This document shows, in pieces, positions 29,571 through 39,266 of a stretch of 64,000 nt of DNA. The stretch comes from Verrucomicrobiota bacterium (GTDB taxonomy: Bacteria; Verrucomicrobiota; Verrucomicrobiia; Palsa-1439), in contig PLZV01000009.1 in assembly GCA_003152315.1 (NCBI GenBank), positions 21,712-85,711 on the forward strand, written 5' to 3'. The notes beneath the pieces were generated by a model. The model saw only the letters and a list, made by a program, of their open reading frames with translations. It was not told the DNA's origin and made no database searches. Every line of letters begins with the position of its first letter. Within the stretch, counting starts at the first letter, position 1. Made by a program: the position numbers and the translations under genes.

Positions 29571-29586
29571 TACGCAAATGTAATGG
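29571..29586. promoter_or_regulatory. Palindrome ATTAC-N6-GTAAT upstream of ROK gene
   Basis: A perfect inverted repeat, ATTAC (29571-29575), GCAAAT, GTAAT (29582-29586), lies between the divergent prepilin operon and the ROK regulator. It differs from the TTCA palindrome and could be an operator for the adjacent ROK protein. This is inference from position. Confidence 0.4.
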
Positions 29587-29701
29587 TTGACACAATATCA
29601 TTCCAAATGTAAACTAACAGCAAATGGGAGGATTGGTTCTTCCCGTGAATGTGCATTTGATTCGGTTTCCGAATCAAAGCCATCGATCTTGCGAGATTGC
29701 C

Positions 29702-30880
29702 ATGATTAGATTGCGTCCAACTTCCTCGCTGCTTGGTGGAGGAAAGCCAAATTCCTCTGCCCGACCCAATAATGTGATCAAAATGAACCGCGTAATTGCG
29801 GCGTTTCATAATCGCGAGACCGTTCTTTATCTGATTAGCACCATGGGTGCACTCTCGCAATTACAGATTGCGCGGCTCACCCAACTCCAACCGTCGACGG
29901 TTTCTTACATCATCCGGGAATTGAAAGCGCAGGGCCTTGTTCGCGAGGGCCGAGCCCTGCCATCGCATCGCGTCGGGCCTAAAGAAACATTGATTGAAAT
30001 GAACCCCACGGTGGCTTGGTCTGTGGGATTGACGCTTGATGCCCTGGGCAACAAGCTGTGTCTTATGAACGCAGCCGGGCATATCATTTGCCAACGGACC
30101 TTTTCGCCCGAGTCAAACACCCTGGCATTCCTCGAATCCGTGCCTTCGCAGCTTGCCGAATTGGTGTCCCAATATCATCTCCAGATGGACGAGACGACTT
30201 ACACCGTGGTGAGTGTCCCCGGGGTGGTCAATACCGTCACAGGCTGTGTGCTGAATTCCATGTCGTTGCATCTGGAGAACTACGCATTGGCCGAGCAGTT
30301 GTCTGCGGGACTGGGACATCCCGTCGTCGTGGAGCGCAATACGGTTTGCGGCGCATATGCGGAACGTTACCTTGGTTGCGCGCGCGGATCGGAGCATTTT
30401 TTGTATTTCCTGGCCCGTCCCCTAACGATTCTCGAGACCGGTGCGCGGCAGTACTCGTTCGGACTGACCATGGTCATGAATGGCGAAGTCTATCACGGGT
30501 TCAATTCAGCGGCGGGAGAGTTGCATGGCGAGTTGTCCATGTCAACCAAGAGGGCACAGGCATTGTTCCCGATGGGACCCTTCGGCGCGCAGAAGGATAT
30601 CGCCGCCGCCCTGCCCCATTGGGGAGTGGGGCTGGCCAATGTCGTGGATCTGCTCGACCCGGAGATACTGGTTCTGTGCTCTGATGAGCAGCTCTTGACG
30701 AACGAAAACGTTCAGATCCTCCGCCAAACGATTATGGACACCCTCATATCCGTACCTGGCAGGAAGCTCGAAATTTTGCGGTCACCGCTGGGAATCGACG
30801 GGACGCTTTATGGCGCATCGCTCATGGGCCTTCATCATGGCTTGAGGCGACGCTTGGAACTTTCGGTGGCCGAGGGATGA
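29702..30880 (+). CDS. ROK-family transcriptional regulator 1
   Basis: About 392 residues from ATG 29702. An N-terminal winged helix (LSQLQIARLTQLQPSTVSYIIRELKAQGLVREG) joins a ROK sugar-binding domain (VNTVTGCVLNSMSLHLENY, FNSAAGELHGELSM). The NagC/Mlc group has this layout and responds to amino sugars or glucose. It is divergent from the long operon and upstream of a GH18 gene and nagA. It is a good candidate sensor for GlcNAc-type inducers. ATG 29624 would add 26 residues and ATG 29783 remove 27. Confidence 0.82.
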   Translation: MIRLRPTSSLLGGGKPNSSARPNNVIKMNRVIAAFHNRETVLYLISTMGALSQLQIARLTQLQPSTVSYIIRELKAQGLVREGRALPSHRVGPKETLIEMNPTVAWSVGLTLDALGNKLCLMNAAGHIICQRTFSPESNTLAFLESVPSQLAELVSQYHLQMDETTYTVVSVPGVVNTVTGCVLNSMSLHLENYALAEQLSAGLGHPVVVERNTVCGAYAERYLGCARGSEHFLYFLARPLTILETGARQYSFGLTMVMNGEVYHGFNSAAGELHGELSMSTKRAQALFPMGPFGAQKDIAAALPHWGVGLANVVDLLDPEILVLCSDEQLLTNENVQILRQTIMDTLISVPGRKLEILRSPLGIDGTLYGASLMGLHHGLRRRLELSVAEG

Positions 30881-30972
30881 AATGGACGTGAAGGGCTGAC
30901 TGGCCCGAATGGCGGCGCATTAGTTGGCCGCGTCACAGATCATATACTCCGGCGACACCTCTACTCAGACTC

Positions 30973-32091
30973 ATGAAGACGATGGACACGCCCGCCATAC
31001 GAATCGTGGTAGTCGCGTTTGGGCTGGCTCTTGGATGCACCACTTCCGAACCGCGCGCAGGCGTGTCGCAAGAACAGGAAGCCAAGACCGCGCCGTTCTG
31101 TAATGCCCTCGTCCTCGCCAGCCAACCCCGCTCTGTCGGCACCTTGATCCCGCAGGAATTGAGGGCCAACGCGCACGTGGTCGATATCGTCTCTCCGATG
31201 TGGTTTGACGCGACCGACCAAGGGACGATTACGGCAGCCAAGGGATGCTCCGGACCTTACGCCGATTACCTCAACTTTTGTCACACACATGCGATTCGGC
31301 TCATGCCCATCATCCGCAACTTCTCCCCGCAAACGCTCTTGTCCAACACGGCGGCTGTGAAGACGTGCGCGGCGGAGACTGCGGCGTTGGCCGCGCGGGA
31401 GGGCTTCGATGGAATTGTCATGGACATCGAACAAGTGCGGCCCGAGATGCAACCCGCTCTCATCGATCTCACACGGAAACTCTATCCGCGGTTGCAGGAG
31501 CAGGGCCGGCGGCTCTGCATCGTCGTCAGTGCCCGCGCTTGGGGGAAATGGGACTATCGAAATCTCGCTCTCCACTCCGACTGGCTGTACGTCATGTTCT
31601 ATGACTACACGGGGCCGTGGAACAAAACACTCGTTGGACCGACGTCTCCCATTCAATGGGCCGGGCACACAACTGACATCCGCCGCGACCTCCAACGCAT
31701 CCTGATGACAGGCACACCCCCCGAAAAGCTCCTCTTTGGAGTTCCGTTGTATGGCAACGATTTCGTCCTGAATCCACAAGGCGGCGCGCTATCCATAAAG
31801 ACGCTATACGTGGACGATCTGCTACACATCAAGCAAGCGCAGCAAGCTAACCGCCACTGGGATGACGACAAGAAATGCCCGGTGTTCGAATATCAGGATT
31901 CGCAGCACGCGACGCATCAAGTGTGGTATGAAGATGCCGAGTCGTACTCGAACAAACTGCAGGTTGCGCTCCAGAACCGCCTTGGTGGAATCGCCATCTG
32001 GGCGCTTCGGAATGATGTGTCGAGTGTGAACTCGGATTTCTGGGCAACAGTCCACGAACAAGTCGGTGACAAACCCCATCGCGGGCAATGA
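30973..32091 (+). CDS. GH18-family lipoprotein (spore-cortex-hydrolase-like)
   Basis: 372 residues. The lipoprotein signal MKTMDTPAIRIVVVAFGLAL is followed by a Cys at about 22. The GH18 motif GFDGIVMDIEQV is intact (DGIVMDIE, 146-153), with YVMFYDYTGPWN and GVPLYGNDFVL further on, as in YaaH-like GH18 enzymes that cut GlcNAc chains. It is unlike the FDGxQLDxEP clade of this window. Its stop overlaps the nagA start by 4 bases, so it is transcribed with nagA. Confidence 0.85.
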   Translation: MKTMDTPAIRIVVVAFGLALGCTTSEPRAGVSQEQEAKTAPFCNALVLASQPRSVGTLIPQELRANAHVVDIVSPMWFDATDQGTITAAKGCSGPYADYLNFCHTHAIRLMPIIRNFSPQTLLSNTAAVKTCAAETAALAAREGFDGIVMDIEQVRPEMQPALIDLTRKLYPRLQEQGRRLCIVVSARAWGKWDYRNLALHSDWLYVMFYDYTGPWNKTLVGPTSPIQWAGHTTDIRRDLQRILMTGTPPEKLLFGVPLYGNDFVLNPQGGALSIKTLYVDDLLHIKQAQQANRHWDDDKKCPVFEYQDSQHATHQVWYEDAESYSNKLQVALQNRLGGIAIWALRNDVSSVNSDFWATVHEQVGDKPHRGQ

Positions 32092-33008
32092 CCAGCATGC
32101 TGGATCTACAAGTCAACGGTTTCGGGGGAATTGATTTCAACCAGGATTCTCTGACGGCGGAAGAATTGCATGAAGCGTGCATCCGGCTCGCGTCCCACGG
32201 GGTCGAAGCGATTCTCGCCACCATCATCACCGAAAAGATCGAGGTGATGGCCCGTCGTCTGGCCAATCTTGCCAGACTTCGCCTTCTGGATCCTCTGGCT
32301 CAAAAGCTCATCGTCGGTTTCCACATCGAAGGCCCGTTTCTCAGTGCCGAGCTCGGTTATCACGGCGCCCACCCCGTCGAAATGATTCATCCCGCAAATG
32401 CCGAAGAAATGCCACGCCTCCTGGATGCCGCCCAAGGATTGACCCGGATCGTAACATTGGCTCCCGAAGCCGATCCTGGTTACAAGGTCACGCGAATGTT
32501 GGCCGATCAGGGGATCATGGTTTCTGCCGGCCACTGCAACCCGAGTCTGGACGAGCTTCGCGCCGCCATCGATGCCGGCCTCCGCATGTTCACTCATTTG
32601 GGCAATGGTTGCCCAATGCAACTGCCCCGCCACGATAACATCATTCAACGCGCCCTGAGCCAGGCGGACAAGTTATGGTTATGCTTCATTGCCGATGGCG
32701 TACACGTCCCGTTTACCGCCTTGAAGAATTATCTGAGGTGTGCCGACATCAACCGCTGCATCGTCGTCAGTGACGCCATGGCTGCAGCGGGTCTGGGCCC
32801 GGGCCGCTACAAACTCGGTCGATGGGAAATCACGATTGGACCGGATCTTGCGGCGTGGGCGCCAGATCGCTCTCATCTGGTCGGGTCGGCGATCACCATG
32901 CGCCAAAGTTTCGCGAACCTGGTCCAACACATCGGTCTGACAGAAGCGGATGCCATTCGCCTGACCAGCACCAATCCCAAGCTGGCAATCGGACTCGTCT
33001 CCTCCTAA
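32088..33008 (+). CDS. nagA: N-acetylglucosamine-6-phosphate deacetylase (short form)
   Basis: 306 residues. The NagA barrel motifs are present: LDLQVNGFGGIDF, FHIEGPFL (His79, Glu81), SAGHC (His149), FTHLGNGC (His170) and VVSDAMA with the catalytic Asp229. It removes acetate from GlcNAc-6-P to feed NagB. Usual NagA is about 380 residues; this one begins directly at the barrel and lacks the first roughly 50 residues that form the outer beta-domain. It overlaps the GH18 lipoprotein gene (ATGA). Confidence 0.9.
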   Translation: MTSMLDLQVNGFGGIDFNQDSLTAEELHEACIRLASHGVEAILATIITEKIEVMARRLANLARLRLLDPLAQKLIVGFHIEGPFLSAELGYHGAHPVEMIHPANAEEMPRLLDAAQGLTRIVTLAPEADPGYKVTRMLADQGIMVSAGHCNPSLDELRAAIDAGLRMFTHLGNGCPMQLPRHDNIIQRALSQADKLWLCFIADGVHVPFTALKNYLRCADINRCIVVSDAMAAAGLGPGRYKLGRWEITIGPDLAAWAPDRSHLVGSAITMRQSFANLVQHIGLTEADAIRLTSTNPKLAIGLVSS

Positions 33009-33039
33009 CTTTCGCGCCAATCGAAACGCAGTTGTTTTT

Positions 33040-34869
33040 CTAGTCCTTGCCGGAATCGGGTGTCAATAGGGAGGCCGAGTGTTCCGACGTGGGAAGCCGA
33101 AAGCGCCAAATGGGCTCGTCCACGCCACCACCATACTGGAGCTGTAACTCGCGAATTTGAGCGACCTGGGACGGATCATCCCAAACGCCCATTTTCCAGA
33201 AGCTGTCTTTGAGAAGCAGCACGCGGCCTTCTCCGAGAGACCACTCTTCGAAGTGCCCGTGAACCTTCGGTTTGCCCGAGACGCCAAGTGCCTCCTTCCA
33301 ACTGGTAAACGACGTCCCGTCGATCTGGCGGGTGAATGAGTCCGGCGCAGTCAACACCAACACGCCGCCATTCCTGACCCAACGGCTCAACGGCTCGCGC
33401 ACGCCGCGAGGGACAAACCTCGCGTTGGCGACATAGATGATCTTGAGATCACCAAATTCGGGTGCCCCCTTTCGTTCCACCCCCCAATCGGATATGTAGC
33501 GGAACGGGGCGCCAATGGTCTCCCCGAACAACACGTACGCTACGTATGGATCGGTGTCTTTCACTCGTGGTCCGGTCGTGGCGAGTGTCTCCTGGCTTAC
33601 CCAGATACCGGTCCTAGCGCGGGATGGTTGTTTCAGACGTGGCAACCCGTGCAGTTGGTCGGCAATTTCCATCATCGTCGCCCAACGCACCGGGTCCGTG
33701 TACCGAATGTATTTGTACTTCGGCATATCCACCGCGTAGCACACGATGCCTTGCCCGCCGGCGCGCAGGACCTGGGAAGCATACTCGCGAATGTCCCCGG
33801 GGGTTGGCGTCGCATCGTGATACTCCAAGATTTGAATGTGGTTGTAGACCGGTCGATGAGCAAGGTCGCCGACGATCTTGGTCACAAATCCGGCGTTCCA
33901 ACGGCCCCGCCCGGGCACGTCGATCTCCTGTTGCGTGACATAGGAATCCGCGACGATGGCGTCGAGAAACCCACCCATTTCGCCGTAATCAAACAGCAGG
34001 TCGGCCCATTTGTTGAACCAAAAATTCGCGCTCCAGATCGCCAATTCGGGGTGCCGCGCCCGCAGCGCATCCGCCATCGTCCGTTGGTAATTATTGAACT
34101 CCTTCGACCAAAATCTCTGATAAGCCAAGCGGCTCTCCGGGATGTTGGTGTCCCAGTTCGAAACCGGCAGTCCCCATTTCCCCATGCCAAACGACGCGCG
34201 CACTTCCTTGTCCCATTCTTTCAGGAGCGGCATGCCCGACTGCGCCGAGATGTCGTAGTACGGGATCTCGCCGCCCGGTTCGTCCTGAAAATGCACTGCT
34301 CGTACCCAGTTGAAATTCTCCTTCTTGCCAAACTGCTCATCGATCAACCGTAATGACGCCGCAACGTAGTGGGGATCGATCGGCGCCACTTTGGGCTTCT
34401 TGCCCTGACTGACCTCGGATGGGTTGGACGGAAGGGCCCCGTCCCTCAAGGCCTCTTCGATGATACTCGTTCGCGGGAACCCCAGCCCGACGCGTATGCC
34501 GGTCGCTTCGAACCTCTGCTGCAATTTCTCATACGCGTGGGTGTCCTTGGGAGTCTGCCCGGTGTACCAATCGATGTGGTGCCTGGCGAGTTCACGAACT
34601 TCCTCCTCCACGTCGAATTTTTCCGGCATTGCCCGAGGGGTTTCCGCGTGCCCCCAGATCAGAACCTCGTAGTGTCCCGGCTCCGTTGCGTATAACTCCT
34701 TGCCCAGCCACTTCTTCTCGGGAACGCTCAGTTGAACGTAAGGCTTGGGGGGTTGCGGAGTTTCGTGCTCGTAGGCCGGTTCCGTCGCCCCACGAGTGGC
34801 CGTGCCGCCCCAGAGCCAGAGCGCCAGACAACCTGCGGCCAGTTTCTGAACCAGTCGGATCACCCTCAT
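33040..34869 (-). CDS. Secreted barrel-fold hydrolase-like protein, GH42-type
   Basis: About 609 residues from ATG 34869 (GGAG 10 bases upstream). Signal peptide: VQKLAAGCLALWLWGGTATRGA. The middle looks like a TIM-barrel glycosidase (WVRAVHFQDEPGGEIPYYD, with an Asp-Glu; LFDYGEMGGFLDAIVADSYV), followed by a Rossmann-like domain typical of beta-galactosidase trimerisation domains (LFGETIGAPFRYISDWGVE, VLVLTAPDSFTRQ). I cannot name a family; the layout is closest to GH42 and its relatives. It is convergent with nagA. Confidence 0.65.
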   Translation of the reverse strand: MRVIRLVQKLAAGCLALWLWGGTATRGATEPAYEHETPQPPKPYVQLSVPEKKWLGKELYATEPGHYEVLIWGHAETPRAMPEKFDVEEEVRELARHHIDWYTGQTPKDTHAYEKLQQRFEATGIRVGLGFPRTSIIEEALRDGALPSNPSEVSQGKKPKVAPIDPHYVAASLRLIDEQFGKKENFNWVRAVHFQDEPGGEIPYYDISAQSGMPLLKEWDKEVRASFGMGKWGLPVSNWDTNIPESRLAYQRFWSKEFNNYQRTMADALRARHPELAIWSANFWFNKWADLLFDYGEMGGFLDAIVADSYVTQQEIDVPGRGRWNAGFVTKIVGDLAHRPVYNHIQILEYHDATPTPGDIREYASQVLRAGGQGIVCYAVDMPKYKYIRYTDPVRWATMMEIADQLHGLPRLKQPSRARTGIWVSQETLATTGPRVKDTDPYVAYVLFGETIGAPFRYISDWGVERKGAPEFGDLKIIYVANARFVPRGVREPLSRWVRNGGVLVLTAPDSFTRQIDGTSFTSWKEALGVSGKPKVHGHFEEWSLGEGRVLLLKDSFWKMGVWDDPSQVAQIRELQLQYGGGVDEPIWRFRLPTSEHSASLLTPDSGKD

Positions 34870-34930
34870 AAGAGCGCTCCCGTGCCAGCGTTGCAAACAA
34901 TACATGAGTCTGTCTCCACCGATAAGTGAA

Positions 34931-35009
34931 GCGCAGCCGGTGGCTGTTTCACCGAGTCGTGAACGCAGGCACTTGTTGCTTGTTTGACCTGTTACCGTTC
35001 CGGCTGCGC
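34931..35009 (-). terminator. Structured 3' element downstream of giant gene
   Basis: A 10-bp stem GCGCAGCCGG (34931-34940) pairs with CCGGCTGCGC (35000-35009). The loop carries a nested hairpin TTCAC-N6-GTGAA (34948-34963). The loop sequence around CGTTCACGACTCGGTGAA recurs at 51895-51910, after the paralogous gene ending at 51819. No T-run follows on the minus strand, so termination is not certain. Confidence 0.5.
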
Positions 35010-35031
35010 CCCTGATTCCATGACCAGATCG

Positions 35032-37764
35032 TTACGGCAGCAACACCCGCACCCGATAGAACCGCGACGGTTTGTTGGTCGCCCCGCCGCTGTCCACCAT
35101 GTTAGTCAGCAAGCCCAGGCCCGTGCCGCCACTGAGGATGTTGGTCTGGCCGGTACTCACAAAGTTGTTCGTCGAGTAGCTGCCATTGACCGTGCCGGTC
35201 GTGAACTCCAATACGTTTGTGCGAGACCCGGGTCCCCCGGTGTAAGTGGAGTCGCCGCTGGCACCCAGATACGTCACCCAGATATCTGCATTGGTCTTGG
35301 TGATGCTAATGACATGCAGGTACGCCGCCGTGCTGGTCGGGTTAAAGCCCGCCATGAACTGGTTGGTGTTGCTGATGCCTTTGCCATTCGGATCCGCGCT
35401 GGGTTGCGCCTGCGAGCAAGCCGTGCAACCGAAATAATGATTCTGCCACGTAGTGAACGGATCGGCCGCCGCGCTCGTCACGTTCAGATTTACCAAGCCG
35501 GCCGTGCTGATGTCGATCTTGTACGTAAGGGTCGGATCCGGTGTGGCACCTATCGTGAGAACGCCGGCGGTCCCGTTGGTTGTCAGGGTTCCCGTGTAGG
35601 TAAAGAGTGTATACGTACCCACACCAAATCCTCCAACGTCAGTGATATTCAGCGTGCCACCCAACGTCAGATTGCCGTTGATGTTGACCAGACTCTGCGG
35701 AGCGCCGGGCAAACCCAACCCAAAGTCCTGAGCGGTCGTCGATCCCAACACCATCGCGCCGAAGACAGTCTGGGTGCCAATGCCGGACACTCCTGGCGCC
35801 AGCGCGGCGCCGTTTGCGAGCGTGACATTGCCGAGGATCGCTCCGACCCCGGTAAGCGTTCCATTGGCGGAGATACTCAACCCGTTGCCATAGGTGTGGC
35901 TGTAGGTCGGCAGGAGGTTCAGCGTCGCGGCGCTGGTTCCGTTGCCCACGACGAAAACGGAGCCATTGGCCACCATACTGGTACTCACGTTGAGTACACC
36001 GCCGTTAAAATTAAACACGCTGGCGGCGCCGTTCGTCAGTATTAGTTGATCGACGGTGACCGTGCCGCTGTTGAGCGTAAACATGCCTTGCAGGTTTCCC
36101 CCTCCGACGCGCAACACCGCCCCAACCCCCGCATTCGTCGAGATGAGGGTGCCTCCAGAGACGACCACATTCGCGCCCGCCTTGTTGGTTGGACTCACAT
36201 TCACGCCGTTAAAGCAGAGAACCTTACCGGCGTTGCTCACCGTCAACTGGTTCCCCGCGTCACCAGGTCCCACATTGATCAGCCCGTTCGCAATCCACAT
36301 CGAGTTGGTGTCCGTCACGAGGACAGTGTTATTGGAACTGCCCACGCCGGCTCCAATGTTCACAAACCCGCCGTTAACCAACCCGCCGTTTTTCACAATC
36401 ACTGTGCTGCTAGCGCCACTGTTGCCCACGCTGATGTTGTTGTTGGTGAAAATCAGGGCGGACCCCGGTCCGTCCACGAACACAAAGCTGTTGAAAGTAA
36501 GCGAAGAGTTCCCCAAGCGGGTAAATGTACCCGAGTTGACCATTTGCCCGCCGTTGGTGATGATCAACGTACTGGGTCCGGCATTCGCCGAGGCCCCGAC
36601 CTCCAAAAAGTTAGCCGTCTTCCAAGTCGACCCCGTTCCGGTGATGATGACGGTGTTGTTCGTGTTCCCCGCCCCACCCGCCCCCACCCGCCCCGTGCTG
36701 CTGATGACCGCGCCGCCGGCCGAGATCGTCATCGTGTTGTTCTTCGACGCATTCCCCATGTACAGCTCGCCGGCGACAATCAACTGGGAACCCGCACCCG
36801 TAACAGTAACCGTGTTGTTGCTGGACGACGCCCCGTTGCGGCTGACGTAGAACGTCCCGCTGTTTGAAATCTGGCCCCCGTTACTGACGACCACGTTGGC
36901 GGCCCCGTTCCAGCCAAAAGCGGACGCGGCCCCCCCGAGGCTCAGCACCGTGTTGGGCCCACTCACATTGAAGTTGATTGTGCCACCGGCACTAAACGCG
37001 AACTCGTTGGTCCCTCCCGCACCCAGGTACGTAATGGAGTTCGTTCCCCCCAGAACGTTCCAGGTCGCAATGTCTCCCGCCACAGGCGAAAGCGCGGTCT
37101 GAATCACGTCTGTTCCGTAATCAATCGACCCCCCGTAGGTAGTCAGTGTGCCGGCTGTGAATACAAAGACGGAATTACTGGTCACCAGAAACTTGCTGGC
37201 GATGAGGGTCGGGTAATTCGTGATAGTTGTATCAGCAACGCCGTTGGTGAATTGGTGCTGCATCGTCAGCAGTCCCATGCCGCCATCTCCGTAGTTGCCC
37301 ACTTGAAATACCGCCGTTCCGGCGGAATTCGTTGCCGCCACGATTCCAGTTCGCAATGTATTGACGGCAATCGTTCCGGCTGGTTCATCCAGTACGTAAC
37401 TGTTGAGGACCGTCAGCGTGTTTGTCCCGGCCCTTACGAACATCCCAAAGTCGTCGGCGCTGAACAGAACGTTCCCGACCACCTCGTTTGAGACGCTGAG
37501 ACCGATCGCGTAGCCAGCAGTCTGTGCGCTATCATTGAAAACCGCGCGGTCGCCGGGACCGGGCGCGACACCCGCGTCCCAATTCACGACCGTATCCCAT
37601 GAGCCGTTTCCGCCAATCCACGTGATATCGCTGGCCCTGCTCGTCGCAGTCAGAAACAAGCCAAACACACTCATGAGTGTCAAAATTGTAATTGGACAAG
37701 GAATCATCCCACGCCCTTCGGATGCTGATCCCTTCCCCCTCACAGAATAGATCCTATGCTTCAT
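35032..37764 (-). CDS. Giant secreted beta-strand-repeat protein 2
   Basis: 910 residues. A signal segment (ILTLMSVFGLFLTATSRA) is followed by DITWIGGNGSWDTVVNW and a long beta-strand-repeat passenger that matches the N-terminal 700 residues of the 6011-9703 protein almost region for region (AGYAIGL, NTLRTG, FTAGTLTTYGG). It lacks the PKD-like repeats. The C-terminal module has WQNHYFGCTAC, DPNGKGISNTNQF and a terminal RFYRVRVLLP. No barrel or PEP-CTERM. AAGGG lies 9 bases before the ATG. A surface or extracellular-matrix role is inferred. Confidence 0.85.
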   Translation of the reverse strand: MKHRIYSVRGKGSASEGRGMIPCPITILTLMSVFGLFLTATSRASDITWIGGNGSWDTVVNWDAGVAPGPGDRAVFNDSAQTAGYAIGLSVSNEVVGNVLFSADDFGMFVRAGTNTLTVLNSYVLDEPAGTIAVNTLRTGIVAATNSAGTAVFQVGNYGDGGMGLLTMQHQFTNGVADTTITNYPTLIASKFLVTSNSVFVFTAGTLTTYGGSIDYGTDVIQTALSPVAGDIATWNVLGGTNSITYLGAGGTNEFAFSAGGTINFNVSGPNTVLSLGGAASAFGWNGAANVVVSNGGQISNSGTFYVSRNGASSSNNTVTVTGAGSQLIVAGELYMGNASKNNTMTISAGGAVISSTGRVGAGGAGNTNNTVIITGTGSTWKTANFLEVGASANAGPSTLIITNGGQMVNSGTFTRLGNSSLTFNSFVFVDGPGSALIFTNNNISVGNSGASSTVIVKNGGLVNGGFVNIGAGVGSSNNTVLVTDTNSMWIANGLINVGPGDAGNQLTVSNAGKVLCFNGVNVSPTNKAGANVVVSGGTLISTNAGVGAVLRVGGGNLQGMFTLNSGTVTVDQLILTNGAASVFNFNGGVLNVSTSMVANGSVFVVGNGTSAATLNLLPTYSHTYGNGLSISANGTLTGVGAILGNVTLANGAALAPGVSGIGTQTVFGAMVLGSTTAQDFGLGLPGAPQSLVNINGNLTLGGTLNITDVGGFGVGTYTLFTYTGTLTTNGTAGVLTIGATPDPTLTYKIDISTAGLVNLNVTSAAADPFTTWQNHYFGCTACSQAQPSADPNGKGISNTNQFMAGFNPTSTAAYLHVISITKTNADIWVTYLGASGDSTYTGGPGSRTNVLEFTTGTVNGSYSTNNFVSTGQTNILSGGTGLGLLTNMVDSGGATNKPSRFYRVRVLLP

Positions 37765-38207
37765 TGCTGTGCCCTTTCTTCCTTAGAATTCTACTGCCGC
37801 CCTTTCGCGAATCATACACAGCCCATTTGTGCAGTCAACCTAAAAGTTACATTCTATGAACTATTACGGCCTAATAAACGCCAGGGTCGCCCAGCCGTTG
37901 TCGTATTCAGTAAACGCCCATACGGGCAATAATCACTGCTTCCGATGAAGCAGCGCGTGCGCGTGCCGCAACGAAGATCAAAGTGCGCAATCTACACACC
38001 GTAGATGCATCCAATGAAGTGATGTCACGACACGGCTACCATGCTGGAACCCAGCCGTCGCTCCGTACTCCATTCCGCAAGTTCTTGTTGTGGTTGTCAT
38101 TGGCTTAGAAGCTAGAATCGTGCAACCGACGAACCGAAACCAATACAAGCGCAAATAGCATACTCACACGTATGAGCTTGACATTTTGACGCCCCGCTGG
38201 CATCTCT
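37765..38207. other. Intergenic region between giant gene and LacI gene
   Basis: No gene seen in 443 bases. The left end holds the giant-gene promoter (37811-37860). Near the right end a partial inverted repeat CTCA-CACGTA-TGAG (38163-38176) precedes a TTGACA (38178-38183) and could be the LacI protein's own operator. The middle is AT-mixed and featureless. Confidence 0.6.
37811..37860 (-). promoter_or_regulatory. Promoter with upstream TTCA-N5-TGTA palindrome
   Basis: Minus strand: TTCATAGAATGTA (37848-37860), 9 bases, TTGACT (37833-37838), 16 bases, TATGAT (37811-37816). The arrangement is identical base for base in spacing to 9751-9800, upstream of the paralogous giant gene; even GTGTATGAT at the -10 is shared. 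Confidence 0.78.
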
Positions 38208-39266
38208 ATGCCGGCGACCACGATGACCACGCAAAAGGAAATTGCCAGCCAATTGGGTGTTTCGCCCTCACTGGTCTCACGGGTCTTAACTGGAACAGCC
38301 GACCAGATCGGGGTCAGCGGAGAAACCATCCAACGAATCCGTGAGGTCGCTGCGAAGCTCCATTACCGGCCCAGCGCCGCGGCGTTAACGCTACGTGGAG
38401 CACCGACCATGACGCTGGGAGTCATTGTCCGAAACTTCGAGGACCCGTTCTTTGGCCACATGATAGGCGAATTGCAGGCCCTAGCATGGACGAAAGAGTA
38501 TTCGCTGGTGCTCACAGGCTGCCCTTCGGGGAACGGCCAGGCAATTGACCTGGCCTCCCTGCTGAAATACCGCCTTGACGGTGTGATCATACTGGGCAGC
38601 GATTTTGAACCCGAAGGTCTCGACGCCTTCCCGGAAAAAGGAATCCCGGTTGTCCAAATTGGTGCGGGCCCGCCGCGACCGGGGTTCGTTCGGGTGACGA
38701 TGGACCAGGCGCTCGGCTTGCAACAACTCGTCGCGTATCTCACGAAACTGGGACACCGCGATATCGGCTATATCGGGGACGACACTCCTCCCCATCTTCG
38801 ACGCGAAAAGATTGTGCAGACGATCCTCCGGAGCCATGACCTAGCCACCCGTCCCAAGGCCCTGGTGCGCGTGGTGGCGCACGATGTGGAAACGGGATAC
38901 GAATCGATGCAGCGTCTGCTCCGTCAATGCGGGGAACTGCTGCCAACGGCCATCATCGCCGCGGATGATGTCACGGCCCAAGGTGCATTGCGCGCCTTGT
39001 ACGAGCGACGAATTCATGTGCCAACGGATTTGTCGTTGGCCGGGATTGATGATATTCCGTCCGCGAAGATGACTATCCCGTCGCTCACGACGCTACGCCA
39101 ACCAACCGGGGAATTGGTTCGGCGGGCCTTCCAGCTCTTGACCGGCTCGGCGGCCAAATCCAGGACCCAAGCCGTCAGCGACATCGTCGTCGAGCCAGAA
39201 TTTGTCATTCGCGAGTCCTGCGCCGCTCCACGTGCTCCTCAACCCGGTCGTCAACCCCATGACTAA
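38208..39266 (+). CDS. LacI-family transcriptional regulator
   Basis: About 352 residues. The N-terminal HTH TQKEIASQLGVSPSLVSRVLTG and hinge YRPSAAALTLRG are typical LacI, followed by a periplasmic-binding-like effector domain (LGVIVRNFEDPFFGHMIGEL, DGVIILGSDF, AGIDDIPSAKMTIPSLTTLRQP). ATG 38223 (MTTQKEIA) may be the true start, since TTGACA is only 25 bases above 38208. It overlaps the Gfo/Idh gene by 8 bases and so probably regulates that gene and the aminotransferase. Confidence 0.88.
   Translation: MPATTMTTQKEIASQLGVSPSLVSRVLTGTADQIGVSGETIQRIREVAAKLHYRPSAAALTLRGAPTMTLGVIVRNFEDPFFGHMIGELQALAWTKEYSLVLTGCPSGNGQAIDLASLLKYRLDGVIILGSDFEPEGLDAFPEKGIPVVQIGAGPPRPGFVRVTMDQALGLQQLVAYLTKLGHRDIGYIGDDTPPHLRREKIVQTILRSHDLATRPKALVRVVAHDVETGYESMQRLLRQCGELLPTAIIAADDVTAQGALRALYERRIHVPTDLSLAGIDDIPSAKMTIPSLTTLRQPTGELVRRAFQLLTGSAAKSRTQAVSDIVVEPEFVIRESCAAPRAPQPGRQPHD

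Noticed and set aside
33628-34353. 241-codon plus-strand frame
   Set aside because: Antisense to the secreted hydrolase-like gene at 33040, which has a signal peptide and ribosome site.
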